Part shown: piece by piece, positions 16,406-25,030 of the stretch
Numbering within the stretch: the first letter of the stretch is position 1
Layout of the letters: every line of letters starts with the position of its first letter
Assembly (NCBI GenBank): GCA_038040285.1
Contig: JBBPIN010000016.1
Location: 1 to 55,704 of the forward strand
DNA: 55,704 nt
Direction: 5' to 3'
From: Mayfieldus sp038040285
Lineage (GTDB): Bacteria > Actinomycetota > Thermoleophilia > Solirubrobacterales > 70-9
Translations under genes and position numbers: made by a program
The notes under the pieces: model-generated
What the model saw: the letters and a program-made list of their open reading frames with translations, nothing else
Database searches by the model: none
Told to the model about the DNA's origin: nothing

Positions 16406-17585
16406 GCGGATCGAGGAGTTACGGCGCGAGGCACAGGAGGCGATCGCCGCCGCTGGCTCGACGGAGGAGCTAGAGCAGCTGCGGGTCCGCTACCTGGGCC
16501 GCAAGGCCGAGCTGACAGGGATCCTTCGCGGCATCGCCGAGTTGCCGGACGAGCAGCGCGAGGCGGTCGGCAAGGCCGGAAACGAGGTCCGCGGTGCGCT
16601 GGAGTCGGTGCTGGGCAGCCGCGCGGCGGAGCTCGACTCGGCCGAGATCGACGCCCGCCTCGCGGAGGACCGCGTCGACGTGACCCTTCCCGGGGCACCC
16701 TCCATGCCCGCCGCCTCGCGCAATCTCCTGCTGCGCACGATGCGCGAGATCGAGGACGTCTTCGTCGGGCTCGGATACCGGGTCATGGAGGGACCCGAGG
16801 TCGAGCTCGACTACTACAACTTCACCGCTCTCAACCACCCGCCGGGCCACGCGGCGCGGATGACGCAGGACACCTTCTACGTCGACCCGGCCAGCCTTTC
16901 GCCGAAGCTTCGGATCGAGCCGATCCCGGAGGAGCGGCTGCCGAGCGAAGGCTGGCCAAAACCCTCGAGCGGCCTCTACGGAGACTGGACGCGGAGCGAG
17001 CCGCTGCCCCCCGGGTCCGAGGACGTCGTGCTGCGCACGCACACCTCACCGATGCAGGTACGGGCGATGGAGGCCCAGGGGCCGCCGATCTTCATCGTCG
17101 TGCCCGGCCGCTGCTATCGCAGCGACCCCTTCGACGCCACCCACAGCCCGGTCTTTCACCAGGTCGAAGGGCTTGCGGTCGGCGAGGGGATCACCCTGGC
17201 CGACCTCAAAGGGACGCTGGACGAGTTCGCGCGGGCGATCTTCGGGCCCGAGCGCCAGACCCGCTTCCGCCCCGGCTTCTTCCCCTTCACCGAGCCCAGC
17301 GTCGAGGTCGACGTCTCTTGCTTCCGCTGCGGCGGCTCGGGCGAGCTGGGCGACGGATCCCGTTGTTCTATCTGCAAGGGCACCGGCTGGATCGAGATCC
17401 TCGGCTCGGGGATGGTCGATCCCAACGTGTTCGCCTTCGTGGCCCACAACGGCTACGACCCCGAGCGCGTGCAGGGCTTCGCGTTCGGGATGGGGATAGA
17501 GCGGATCGCGATGCTCAAGCACGGTGTCCCGGACCTGCGCAAGTTCTTCGAGAACGACCTGCGAGTGCTGGAGCAGTTCCGATGA
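16398..17585 (+). CDS. pheS: Phenylalanine--tRNA ligase alpha subunit (with zinc-knuckle and extra insertion)
   Basis: 395 aa, longer than the usual ~330-350. Order: N-terminal coiled coil (1-90), class II motif 1, MEGPEVELDYYNFTALNHPP (130-149), motif 2 in VLRTHTSPMQVR (211-222) and PGRCYRSDPFDATHSPVFHQ (236-255), and motif 3 FGMGIERIAML (363-373). Two additions explain the length. One is an insertion of about 45 residues after DTFYVDP (164-209). The other is a Cys4 zinc-knuckle-like loop with Cys308, Cys311, Cys323 and Cys326. ATG 16398 is preferred to GTG 16389 by spacing from a GGAAGG. Overlaps pheT by 4 bp (ATGA). Forms the alpha2beta2 enzyme with PheT. Confidence 0.96.
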   Translation: MVERIEELRREAQEAIAAAGSTEELEQLRVRYLGRKAELTGILRGIAELPDEQREAVGKAGNEVRGALESVLGSRAAELDSAEIDARLAEDRVDVTLPGAPSMPAASRNLLLRTMREIEDVFVGLGYRVMEGPEVELDYYNFTALNHPPGHAARMTQDTFYVDPASLSPKLRIEPIPEERLPSEGWPKPSSGLYGDWTRSEPLPPGSEDVVLRTHTSPMQVRAMEAQGPPIFIVVPGRCYRSDPFDATHSPVFHQVEGLAVGEGITLADLKGTLDEFARAIFGPERQTRFRPGFFPFTEPSVEVDVSCFRCGGSGELGDGSRCSICKGTGWIEILGSGMVDPNVFAFVAHNGYDPERVQGFAFGMGIERIAMLKHGVPDLRKFFENDLRVLEQFR

Positions 17586-20038
17586 AGGTTCCGTACTCAT
17601 GGCTGCGCGAGTACTGCGACCCGGGGATCCCGGCGCCGCAGCTGCTCGACCGGATCGCCCTGCGGACCACCGACGTGGAGGGGATCTCATACGTGGGACC
17701 GCCGTCCGCCGAGGGCTTCGTGGTCGGCAGGGTGGTCTCGGTTGAGCCGCATCCCGACGCCGACCGGCTCAGCGTCTGCGAGGTCGACACCGGCGACGGC
17801 ACCCGGACGATTGTCTGCGGGGCGCCCAACGTGGCCGCCGGACAGACGGTGCCGGTGGCGCTTCCCGGAGCGACGATGCCGGGCGGGGAGGAGCTTGGCC
17901 GCGCCGAGCTGCGCGGGGTGGTCTCCGACGGGATGATCCTCTCCGAGGCGGAGCTTCAGGTCGGCGACGACGCGGCGGGCATCGCGGTGCTCGACGACGG
18001 CGCCGCTCCGGGCAGCGATCTGAGTGCGGTGCTCCCCCTGGCCGAGCCGGTGCTGGAGCTGGAGGTGCACTCCAACCGCGTCGACTGCTTCGGTGTCTAC
18101 GGGGTGGCGCGCGAGGTGCACGCAATCAGCGGCGCTCCGCTGGCCGCGCCGCCCTGGGAGGCCGACGCGGAGGCGACCGGCGAGGGAGAGACCTCCGACT
18201 ACGCCTCGGTCACCGTCGAGGTGCCGGAGCTGTGCCCGCGCTTCACCGCCCGCGCCTTCACCGATGTGACGATCGGACCGTCCCCGCTGTGGCTGAAGGC
18301 ATGCCTGATGGCAGCCGGGCAGCGCCCGATCAACAACGTGGTCGACATCACCAACTACGTGATGCTGCTGACCGCGCAGCCGCTGCACGCCTTCGACCTC
18401 GAAAAGGTCCCGGACGGGGCGCTGATCATCCGCACCGCCAAGGAGGGCGAGAAGATGACGACGCTGGACGGGATCGAGCGCAGCTTCGACACTGACGCGG
18501 TCCTGGTCTGCGACCGCAACGGGCCGTCAGGGATCGCCGGGATCATGGGCGGCCAGGTCTCCGAGGTCTCCGACTCGACGACCCGCGTGTTGCTCGAGGT
18601 GGCGACCTGGAACGGAGTCAACATCCTGCGCACTTCGCGAAAGCTGGGGCTGCGCTCGGATGCCTCCAATCGCTTCGAAAAGCAGCTCCATCCTGAGCTG
18701 GCGATGCGGGCGCAGCGAATCGCCTCGCGGCTGATCGTCGAGCTGTGCGGGGCGCGGATGGTGCCGGGGACGATCGACGAAGCCGCCGACATCCCGCCGG
18801 CGCACAGCGTGCGGCTGCGGACCGAGCAGGCAGAGCGCCTGCTCGGAATGCGTGTAGAGCCCGAGCAGTGCGAGACCTACATGCAGCGCCTCGGCTTCTC
18901 GGTGCGGCGCGACGGCGAGGAGCTGACCGCCGAGGTTCCTGTCGATCGCCACTACGACGTGACTCGCGAGGCTGACCTGATCGAGGAGGTGGGGCGGATC
19001 CACGGCTACGACGAGCACCTGCCGTCGACCCTGCCGGAAGCGGTCGGGCAGGGCGGGCGCCTGAGCCGTGAGCAGTCGCTGCGTCGCCGCGCCGAGGACG
19101 TGATGCGAGACCTCGGCTTCGACGCCGTCGTCAGCCTCAGCCTCACCGACCCGGGCATGCCGCCACGCCTGCGGCTGCCGGAGGGCGATCCACGCCGGGA
19201 GACGATCAGGGTCTCCAACCCCCTGTCGCTGGATCACTCGGAGCTGCGAACGACGCTGCTCGGCTCGCTGCTCGACGCCGCGCGCTACAACCTCGCGCAC
19301 GGCGCCGAGCGCGTGGCGCTGTTCGAGTCCGGCCGCGCATATCTACGCGAGGGCGACGGCGCCAGAGGCGTCCTCGGAGGCGAGTTCGCCGGCGAGCGCC
19401 CGCCGCCCGCATACGAGCCCCACTGCATCGCCTGCCTGGCGGTCGGTTCACTGGCTCCGCAGAGCTGGCGAGCCGACTCCGAGCCCGCCGACTTCTTCGC
19501 CCTCAAGGGCGCGCTCGAAGCGCTTGCCATCCAGCTCGGCACCGAGGTGGAGGTCGAGCGGGGCTCCGAGCCCTTCCTGCACCCCGGCCGCGCCGCCCGG
19601 GTACTGCTCGGCGGTGCCGAGGCCGGATGGCTCGGCGAGCTTCACCCGCTGATTTGCAGGCAGTGGGACCTGGAGTCCGCCGCGGGCTTCGAGATCGGGC
19701 TGGGTGAGCTGGCGGAGGCGGCGTCGCTGGGCCGCGAGCGGTACGAGGACGTGATCAGTTACCCGGCCGTGCACCAGGACCTCGCGGTGGTCGTCGACGA
19801 CGAGGTGCCCGCCGCGAAGGTCCGCGAAGCCGTGTTGAGCGGCGGCGGCGAGCTGTTGCGCTCCGCCGACCTGTTCGACCTCTACCGGGGCAAACAGGCA
19901 GGGGAGGGGCGGAAGAGTCTGGCGCTGCGCCTCACCTTCCGCGCCCCGGACCGCACGCTGACCGATCAGGAGGTAGCGGGGCTGCGCGAGCAGATCCGCT
20001 CCCGGCTCGCCGAGCTTGGGGGGTCGCTGCGTGAATGA
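17582..20038 (+). CDS. pheT: Phenylalanine--tRNA ligase beta subunit
   Basis: 818 aa. Begins MKVPYSWLREYCDPGIPA, followed by the EMAP-type tRNA-binding domain (FVVGRVVSVEPHPDADRLSV, about 40-150), the B3/4 editing domain (INNVVDITNYVMLLTAQPLH), the B5 domain, the catalytic-like core (SREADLIEEVGRIHGYDE equivalent near residue 460) and the C-terminal FDX-ACB anticodon-binding domain (SYPAVHQDLAVVVDDEVPAA). Full length for the bacterial family. Starts inside the pheS stop and overlaps argC by 8 bp, so it links the translation and arginine genes of this run. Confidence 0.97.
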   Translation: MKVPYSWLREYCDPGIPAPQLLDRIALRTTDVEGISYVGPPSAEGFVVGRVVSVEPHPDADRLSVCEVDTGDGTRTIVCGAPNVAAGQTVPVALPGATMPGGEELGRAELRGVVSDGMILSEAELQVGDDAAGIAVLDDGAAPGSDLSAVLPLAEPVLELEVHSNRVDCFGVYGVAREVHAISGAPLAAPPWEADAEATGEGETSDYASVTVEVPELCPRFTARAFTDVTIGPSPLWLKACLMAAGQRPINNVVDITNYVMLLTAQPLHAFDLEKVPDGALIIRTAKEGEKMTTLDGIERSFDTDAVLVCDRNGPSGIAGIMGGQVSEVSDSTTRVLLEVATWNGVNILRTSRKLGLRSDASNRFEKQLHPELAMRAQRIASRLIVELCGARMVPGTIDEAADIPPAHSVRLRTEQAERLLGMRVEPEQCETYMQRLGFSVRRDGEELTAEVPVDRHYDVTREADLIEEVGRIHGYDEHLPSTLPEAVGQGGRLSREQSLRRRAEDVMRDLGFDAVVSLSLTDPGMPPRLRLPEGDPRRETIRVSNPLSLDHSELRTTLLGSLLDAARYNLAHGAERVALFESGRAYLREGDGARGVLGGEFAGERPPPAYEPHCIACLAVGSLAPQSWRADSEPADFFALKGALEALAIQLGTEVEVERGSEPFLHPGRAARVLLGGAEAGWLGELHPLICRQWDLESAAGFEIGLGELAEAASLGRERYEDVISYPAVHQDLAVVVDDEVPAAKVREAVLSGGGELLRSADLFDLYRGKQAGEGRKSLALRLTFRAPDRTLTDQEVAGLREQIRSRLAELGGSLRE

Positions 20039-21059
20039 GCCTGCTTCACAGCCCCTCGACGGCGACCCCGCGGCTCGAGTGGTGGTGGCTGGCGCATCCG
20101 GCTTCGCCGGGGCATTGGCGGCCCAGCTGGTCTGGAACCACCCCTGCCTCGAGTTGGTGGCGGTCACCTCGCGCAGCGACGTCGGCACCCGCCTCGACCA
20201 TCTCTATCCGCGCTACCGCGTGCCGCTCGAGCTGGGGGTCCTGAACCTGGAGCTGATGGAGGAGGTCGACGCCGCGATCGTCGCCTACCCGCACGCGGCT
20301 TCGGCGCCCGTGGTGGCGCAGATGCGGGGCCTGGGCCTGCAGGTCGTCGATCTCTCGGCCGACTTCCGCCTCCGCGACGCGGCGGTCTATGAGCAGTGGT
20401 ACGGGCCGCACGGTGAGCCGCAACTGCTGGCCGACGCGGCCTACGGGCTGCCGGAGCTTCACCGCGAGCAGATTCGGAGCGCGGAGCTGGTCGCCAATCC
20501 GGGCTGCTATCCGACCGCGGCGCTGCTGGCCCTGGCGCCGCTCGCCGAGCAGGGCCTGATCGCCGATCTGGTGATCGACGCCAAGCAGGGCATCTCCGGG
20601 GCCGGCCGGGGCGGGGGGGACGAGATGCATTTCGTCACCCTGGCCGAGAACGCGTTCGCCTACAACGTCGACGCCCACCGCCACACCCCCGAGATCGAAC
20701 AGGAACTGGAGGGCCTTGGCTTCTCGGCGCCGGTCACCTTCGTGCCCCACCTGCTGCCGCTGGACCAGGGCGAGCTGGTCAACTGCTACGTGACGCCGAC
20801 CAGGGAGATCGACCCGGCGGAGCTGCGCTCGATGTACGAGGAGCGCTACGCCGAGGAGCCCTTCGTGCAGGTCACCGAGGGGCCGCCGGGCGTGCGCGAC
20901 GTCCGCGACACAAACGAGTGCCACGTCCATGTCGTGGTCAATGGCGCCAAGGTGGTGGCGCTGGCGGCGATCGACAATCTCTGGAAGGGCGCGGCCGGCC
21001 AGGCACTGCAGAACCTGAATTTGATGTTGGGGATTGACGAGACGGAGGGACTGAGGTGA
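20031..21059 (+). CDS. argC: N-acetyl-gamma-glutamyl-phosphate reductase
   Basis: 342 aa. Third step of arginine synthesis: NADPH-dependent reduction of N-acetylglutamyl phosphate to the semialdehyde. Shows the nucleotide motif VVVAGASGFAGALAAQLV (17-34), the catalytic Cys159 in NPGCYPTAALL, ISGAGRG and the C-terminal VPHLLPLDQGELVNCYV region. Starts at GTG 20031 overlapping the pheT stop, and its stop overlaps the argJ start (GTGA). TTG 20016 is a less likely alternative. Length fits the family. Confidence 0.96.
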   Translation: MNEPASQPLDGDPAARVVVAGASGFAGALAAQLVWNHPCLELVAVTSRSDVGTRLDHLYPRYRVPLELGVLNLELMEEVDAAIVAYPHAASAPVVAQMRGLGLQVVDLSADFRLRDAAVYEQWYGPHGEPQLLADAAYGLPELHREQIRSAELVANPGCYPTAALLALAPLAEQGLIADLVIDAKQGISGAGRGGGDEMHFVTLAENAFAYNVDAHRHTPEIEQELEGLGFSAPVTFVPHLLPLDQGELVNCYVTPTREIDPAELRSMYEERYAEEPFVQVTEGPPGVRDVRDTNECHVHVVVNGAKVVALAAIDNLWKGAAGQALQNLNLMLGIDETEGLR

Positions 21060-22243
21060 GTCCCCAATCCTCGCTTCCAGGGTCGGACGTGAGCGGCTTC
21101 TTCAGATCGCGGTGGGTCGAGCCGCCGCAGGGAAGCGAGCAGCTCGACCCCGCGCAGCTGGCTCCGGGGTTCCGGGCGGCGGGCGTCAGCTGCGGGCTCA
21201 AGGGGGGCGGCGAGACCGATCTCGGCTTGGTGGCCTGCGACGTGGAGGCTGTCGCCTCTGCGGCGCTGCTGACCCCCAACGCGGCCGCGGCCGCGCCGGT
21301 GCGGGTATGCCGCGAGCGGTGCCGGCTCGACTCGCTGCGTGGCGCGGTGATCAACTCCGGAAACGCCAATGCGTCCACCGGCGAGCAGGGCTACAGCGAC
21401 GCCTTGGAGATGCGCGACGCGGCCGCTGCCGCGCTCGGGGTCGACGCCTCCACGGTCGCGGTGGCCGAGACCGGCGTGATCGGGGTACCGCTCGACATCG
21501 GCGCGGTGCGCGGCGGCATCGAGTCGGCGGCGGCGGCGCTGGCGCCGTCTGGGGGCGATGACTTCGCCACCGCGATCTGCACCACCGATCGCTGGCCGAA
21601 GCTCTGCACGGTGAAGCTCGACGGGGTCACCGTCTCGGCGCAGGCGAAGGGCGGCGGGATGATCGAGCCGAATTTCGCCACCCTGCTGTGCTTCGTGCAG
21701 ACCGACGGCGAGGTTCCCGATCTCGACGGCGTGCTGCGCGAAGCGACCGCCGCCTCGTTTGAGCGGATCACGGTCGACGGCCAGATGAGCACCAACGACA
21801 CCCTGGTTCTGCAGGCGACCGGCGCCGCCGGACGGCCGCTGCCGGAGGGCCTTCTCGATGTGGTACTGCTGCAGCTGGCGCTGGAGGTCGTCGCCGACGG
21901 CGAAGGGGCGACGCGGGTCGGCAGGGTGGAGGTGCAGGAGGCCGCCTCCGAGGCAGAGGCCGAGCGCGTCGCGAGGGCGATCGCCAATTCGCCGCTGGTC
22001 AAGACGGCGCTGTTCGGCCGCGACCCGAACTGGGGCAGAATCGCCCAGGCGGCGGGGATGGCGCTGGCCGGCGAGCAGCTGGCCGAGCTGGGCCCGGCCG
22101 AGATCGACGCCGAGGAGCTGGCCGGCGATGGGGCCGAGGCCGAGCTCTCGGTGCGCCTCGGCCGTGGCGAAGGGGCGGCCCACGTCTACTTCAGCGACCT
22201 CACCTACGACTACGTGAAGCTGAACGCGGAGTACACGACATGA
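21056..22243 (+). CDS. argJ: Glutamate N-acetyltransferase / amino-acid acetyltransferase
   Basis: 395 aa. ArgJ transfers the acetyl group from N-acetylornithine to glutamate (acetyl recycling) and in bifunctional forms also uses acetyl-CoA. The proenzyme cleaves itself before a conserved Thr: here Thr139 in VAVAETGVIGVPLDIG. Other hallmarks are GVSCGLKGGG near the start, AVINSGNANASTGEQGYSDA (97-116), KGGGMIEPNF, FGRDPNWGRI and a C-terminal YVKLNAEYTT. GTG start overlaps argC; the stop overlaps argB (ATGA). Whether it is mono- or bifunctional cannot be told, but no separate argA is visible here. Confidence 0.96.
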   Translation: MSPQSSLPGSDVSGFFRSRWVEPPQGSEQLDPAQLAPGFRAAGVSCGLKGGGETDLGLVACDVEAVASAALLTPNAAAAAPVRVCRERCRLDSLRGAVINSGNANASTGEQGYSDALEMRDAAAAALGVDASTVAVAETGVIGVPLDIGAVRGGIESAAAALAPSGGDDFATAICTTDRWPKLCTVKLDGVTVSAQAKGGGMIEPNFATLLCFVQTDGEVPDLDGVLREATAASFERITVDGQMSTNDTLVLQATGAAGRPLPEGLLDVVLLQLALEVVADGEGATRVGRVEVQEAASEAEAERVARAIANSPLVKTALFGRDPNWGRIAQAAGMALAGEQLAELGPAEIDAEELAGDGAEAELSVRLGRGEGAAHVYFSDLTYDYVKLNAEYTT

Positions 22244-23091
22244 CACAGCAGCCCGCCGCGAACATCGAAATCCTCCTCGAGGCCCTTCCGTACATCCGCG
22301 AGTTCCACGGGCGCACGGTGCTGATCAAGTACGGCGGAGCGGCGATGCGCGAGGAGGAGCTGCGCGAGGCCTTTGCCACCGACGTCGTGCTGCTCAAGTA
22401 CGTGGGGCTCAACCCGGTGATCGTCCACGGTGGCGGCCCGGAGATCACCGACTACATGGAGCGTCTGGGGATGGAAGTGCGTTTTCACGAGGGCCTGCGG
22501 GTATCGGACCCCGAGACGGTCGAGGTGGCGAAGATGGTGTTGCTGGGCAAGCTCAACTCCGACATCGTGCTGCGGCTGAATCGCCACGGGCAGCCGGCGG
22601 TCGGCCTCTCGGGCGAGGATGGCTGGTTGTTCGACGTCGGGCCGGTGCCCAACGCTGACGAGGTGGGCTTCGTTGGCTCTATCGAGCGAGTCGACGTTGA
22701 CGTGCTCAACCACATCGCCGCCGACTACATCCCGGTGGTCGCCTCGGCCGGCGCCGACAGGGAGGGCAACTCCTACAACGTCAACGCCGACGAGGCGGCA
22801 GGCAAGCTCGCGGCGGCGCTGGGCGCCTACAAGGCGATCTTCCTCACCGACGTCGAGGGCTGGCTCGGCGACCCCGACCAGCCTTCGTCGCTGATCTCGC
22901 GTGCAGCGGTCGACGAGGTCGAGGCCAAGCTCGGCTCGGTCGACGGCGGCATGCGTCCAAAGCTGCAGGCCTGCGTCGACTCGATCCGTGGCGGCACCCA
23001 GTACGCGCACATCATCGACGGGCGCAAGCCCCATTCGCTGCTGCTGGAGCTGTTCACCGATGCGGGGATCGGAACGATGGTGACTCCGTGA
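22240..23091 (+). CDS. argB: Acetylglutamate kinase
   Basis: 283 aa. Phosphorylates N-acetylglutamate with ATP, the usual control point of arginine synthesis. Amino-acid-kinase fold: TVLIKYGGAAM near residue 27, NPVIVHGGGPEI near 60, NYNVNADEAAGKLAAAL near 174, and IFLTDVEGWL. The N-terminal helix ILLEALPYIREFHG is of the type found in hexameric, arginine-inhibited NAGKs, so feedback inhibition is likely (inference). Starts in the argJ stop. Confidence 0.96.
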   Translation: MTQQPAANIEILLEALPYIREFHGRTVLIKYGGAAMREEELREAFATDVVLLKYVGLNPVIVHGGGPEITDYMERLGMEVRFHEGLRVSDPETVEVAKMVLLGKLNSDIVLRLNRHGQPAVGLSGEDGWLFDVGPVPNADEVGFVGSIERVDVDVLNHIAADYIPVVASAGADREGNSYNVNADEAAGKLAAALGAYKAIFLTDVEGWLGDPDQPSSLISRAAVDEVEAKLGSVDGGMRPKLQACVDSIRGGTQYAHIIDGRKPHSLLLELFTDAGIGTMVTP

Positions 23092-23107
23092 CAGCGGTGG
23101 TTGCCCC

Positions 23108-24304
23108 ATGTCACTCCTCATGAAGCTCGAAGAGCTGCAGGCGCTGGAGGAGCGCTATGTGATGCAGACCTACAAGCGGGCGCCGGTCGAGTTCGTGCGC
23201 GGCGAGGGGGCGAGGCTCTGGGACGCGGCGGGGAAGGAATACCTCGACTTCCTGTCGGGGATCTCGGTCTGCTCGGTCGGGCACTGCCATCCGGCCGTGG
23301 TCGAGGCCGTGCGCGAGCAGGCCGGTCGCCTCATTCACGTCTCCAACCTCTTCTACTCGGAGCCGGCGGTGCGGCTCGCCGAGCGGCTCTGCGAATCGAG
23401 CCTCGGCGGCAAGGCGTTCCTGACCAACTCCGGCACCGAAGCCAACGAGTGCGCGATCAAGCTGGTCCGCAAGCACGCCCACCGCCGCGGCATCGACGAG
23501 CCGGAGATCGTCACCCTCGAGCGTTCCTTCCATGGCCGAACGATGGGCTCGCTGGCCGCAACGCCCGGCATGGCCAGCAATCCCGACTTCGGGCCGATGC
23601 TGGCCGGGTTTCGCTCCGTGCCGATCGACGACCCGGCGGCGCTGCGGGCCGCCGTCGGCACAGCGACCGCAGCGGTGATGATCGAACCGATCCTCGGTGA
23701 GGCGGGGATCTACCCGGTGCCCGACGAGACCCTGGTCGCCGCCCGGGAGGCCTGCGATGAAGCAGGCGGCCTGCTGATCGTTGACGAGATCCAGGCCGGA
23801 ATGGGGAGGACGGGGTCACTCTGGGCTTATGAGCAGACCCCGGTCCGCCCGGACGTGATCACCGCTGCGAAAGCCCTGGGGGGTGGCCTGCCGATCGGCG
23901 CCTGCGTCGCCGCACCTGAGGCCGCCGACGTGCTGGAACGCGGCGACCACGGTTCGACGTTCGCCGGCGGCCCGCTTATCGCCACGGCGGCACTGGCGGT
24001 GCTCGAGCTCGTCGATGACCACCGGTTGCTCTGGCGCGTTCGCGAGCTGGGCGGGCAGCTGAAGGGATCGTTGCGCGCCATCGATGGCGTCGACCAGGTT
24101 CGCGGCAGGGGCCTGATGCTCGGCGTCGGTCTCGCGCCTGGGCTCGACGCATCGCGACTGACGGTGCGGCTACTGGAGGCTGGACTCGTCGTCAACGCGC
24201 CCGAGCCCAGCACGCTGCGACTGCTGCCACCACTTACGGTCTCGGAAGAGGAGATCGAGCTGGCGCTCAACAAGCTGCGAGCCGAGATCGGCGCGAGTTG
24301 GTGA
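23108..24304 (+). CDS. argD: Acetylornithine aminotransferase
   Basis: 398 aa, class III PLP-dependent aminotransferase converting N-acetylglutamate semialdehyde to N-acetylornithine. Visible are LDFLSGISVCSVGHCHPAVV, FLTNSGTEANECAIKLVRKH, SFHGRTMGSLAATP, LLIVDEIQAGMGRTG and the PLP-binding Lys255 in TAAKALGGGLPIG. Sixteen bp separate it from argB, so it belongs to the same run. ATG 23108 or ATG 23120 could be used. The downstream 59 bp have no clear terminator. Confidence 0.95.
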   Translation: MSLLMKLEELQALEERYVMQTYKRAPVEFVRGEGARLWDAAGKEYLDFLSGISVCSVGHCHPAVVEAVREQAGRLIHVSNLFYSEPAVRLAERLCESSLGGKAFLTNSGTEANECAIKLVRKHAHRRGIDEPEIVTLERSFHGRTMGSLAATPGMASNPDFGPMLAGFRSVPIDDPAALRAAVGTATAAVMIEPILGEAGIYPVPDETLVAAREACDEAGGLLIVDEIQAGMGRTGSLWAYEQTPVRPDVITAAKALGGGLPIGACVAAPEAADVLERGDHGSTFAGGPLIATAALAVLELVDDHRLLWRVRELGGQLKGSLRAIDGVDQVRGRGLMLGVGLAPGLDASRLTVRLLEAGLVVNAPEPSTLRLLPPLTVSEEEIELALNKLRAEIGASW

Positions 24305-24363
24305 GGGGGAGGTCGCGCGCAACCTGGCTATGCTGGCCGCGCGATGTCGCTCGAAGACAACCT

Positions 24364-24936
24364 TTGAGAGCACTTTTGACAGGGGCCGCGGGTTTCATCG
24401 GCTCTCATCTGGCCGAGCGTCTGGTGAGCGAGGGCCACGAAGTGGTGGCGGTCGATGCGTTCACCGACTACTACGACCCGGAGCGAAAGCGCGCCAACTT
24501 CTCCGTGCTTGCCGACCATGACGGCGGGCTGGTCGAGGGCGACCTGAACCAGCTCGACCTCGAGCGTTTGATCGGAGACCTCGAGGTGGTCTTCCATCTC
24601 GCCGGCCAGCCCGGGGTTCGCGCCAGCTGGGGAGAGAGCTTCGACATCTACCTCGACCAGAACGTGCTGGCGACGCAGCGATTGCGAGAGGGCTCGCCCT
24701 TCAGGTCGCCCATGCAAACGGCGACGGCGATTGACACCCGGCAGCCCGTCGCTCGGCACGACGTAGCGATCTACTTGCCTTCGCCGCTGCCTTGCAACGG
24801 CGCTGCCCCGACTCAGGGCGGCGGGGCGGAGATCCCGATGACCTTCCTGGCGCGCGAGCTGCCCGCCGGGGTCTGGGGGTCGCTCACGTTGTGTTTCCTA
24901 TCAGCCCCCCGGTCGAGAGCGAGGACGACGGCGTGA
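24364..24936 (+). pseudogene. Truncated NAD-dependent epimerase/dehydratase
   Basis: From TTG 24364 the frame reads LLTGAAGFIGSHLAERLVSE with the GxxGxxG NAD motif, then VVAVDAFTDYYDP, VFHLAGQPGVRASWGESFD and DQNVLATQRL. This is the N-terminal ~108 residues of a UDP-glucuronate/UDP-glucose 4-epimerase-like SDR. After about 24690 the family similarity stops abruptly and low-complexity, unrelated sequence runs to a stop at 24936. The catalytic Ser/Tyr-x3-Lys region is missing, so the gene cannot be active. It lies just after argD, at the edge of the exopolysaccharide locus, and was probably cut by recombination. Confidence 0.75.
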
Positions 24937-25030
24937 CCGTGCACTCGCTCTGAGTCCGATTTCCTCGCCGCATCAGCGGGGCGAAAAACCGAAATTCCTG
25001 TCTCAAGGTATGGCCTAAACTGGAGCGCAG
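24691..25030. other. Unassigned stretch between truncated epimerase and first glycosyltransferase
   Basis: 340 bp with no recognisable gene. It contains the meaningless tail of the truncated epimerase frame. An open reading in another frame ends with ISPPVESEDDGVTVHSL before a TGA near 24954 and could be the tail of a lost gene. A lower-GC area at about 24955-25020 just before the glycosyltransferase is the best place for its promoter. Confidence 0.35.
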
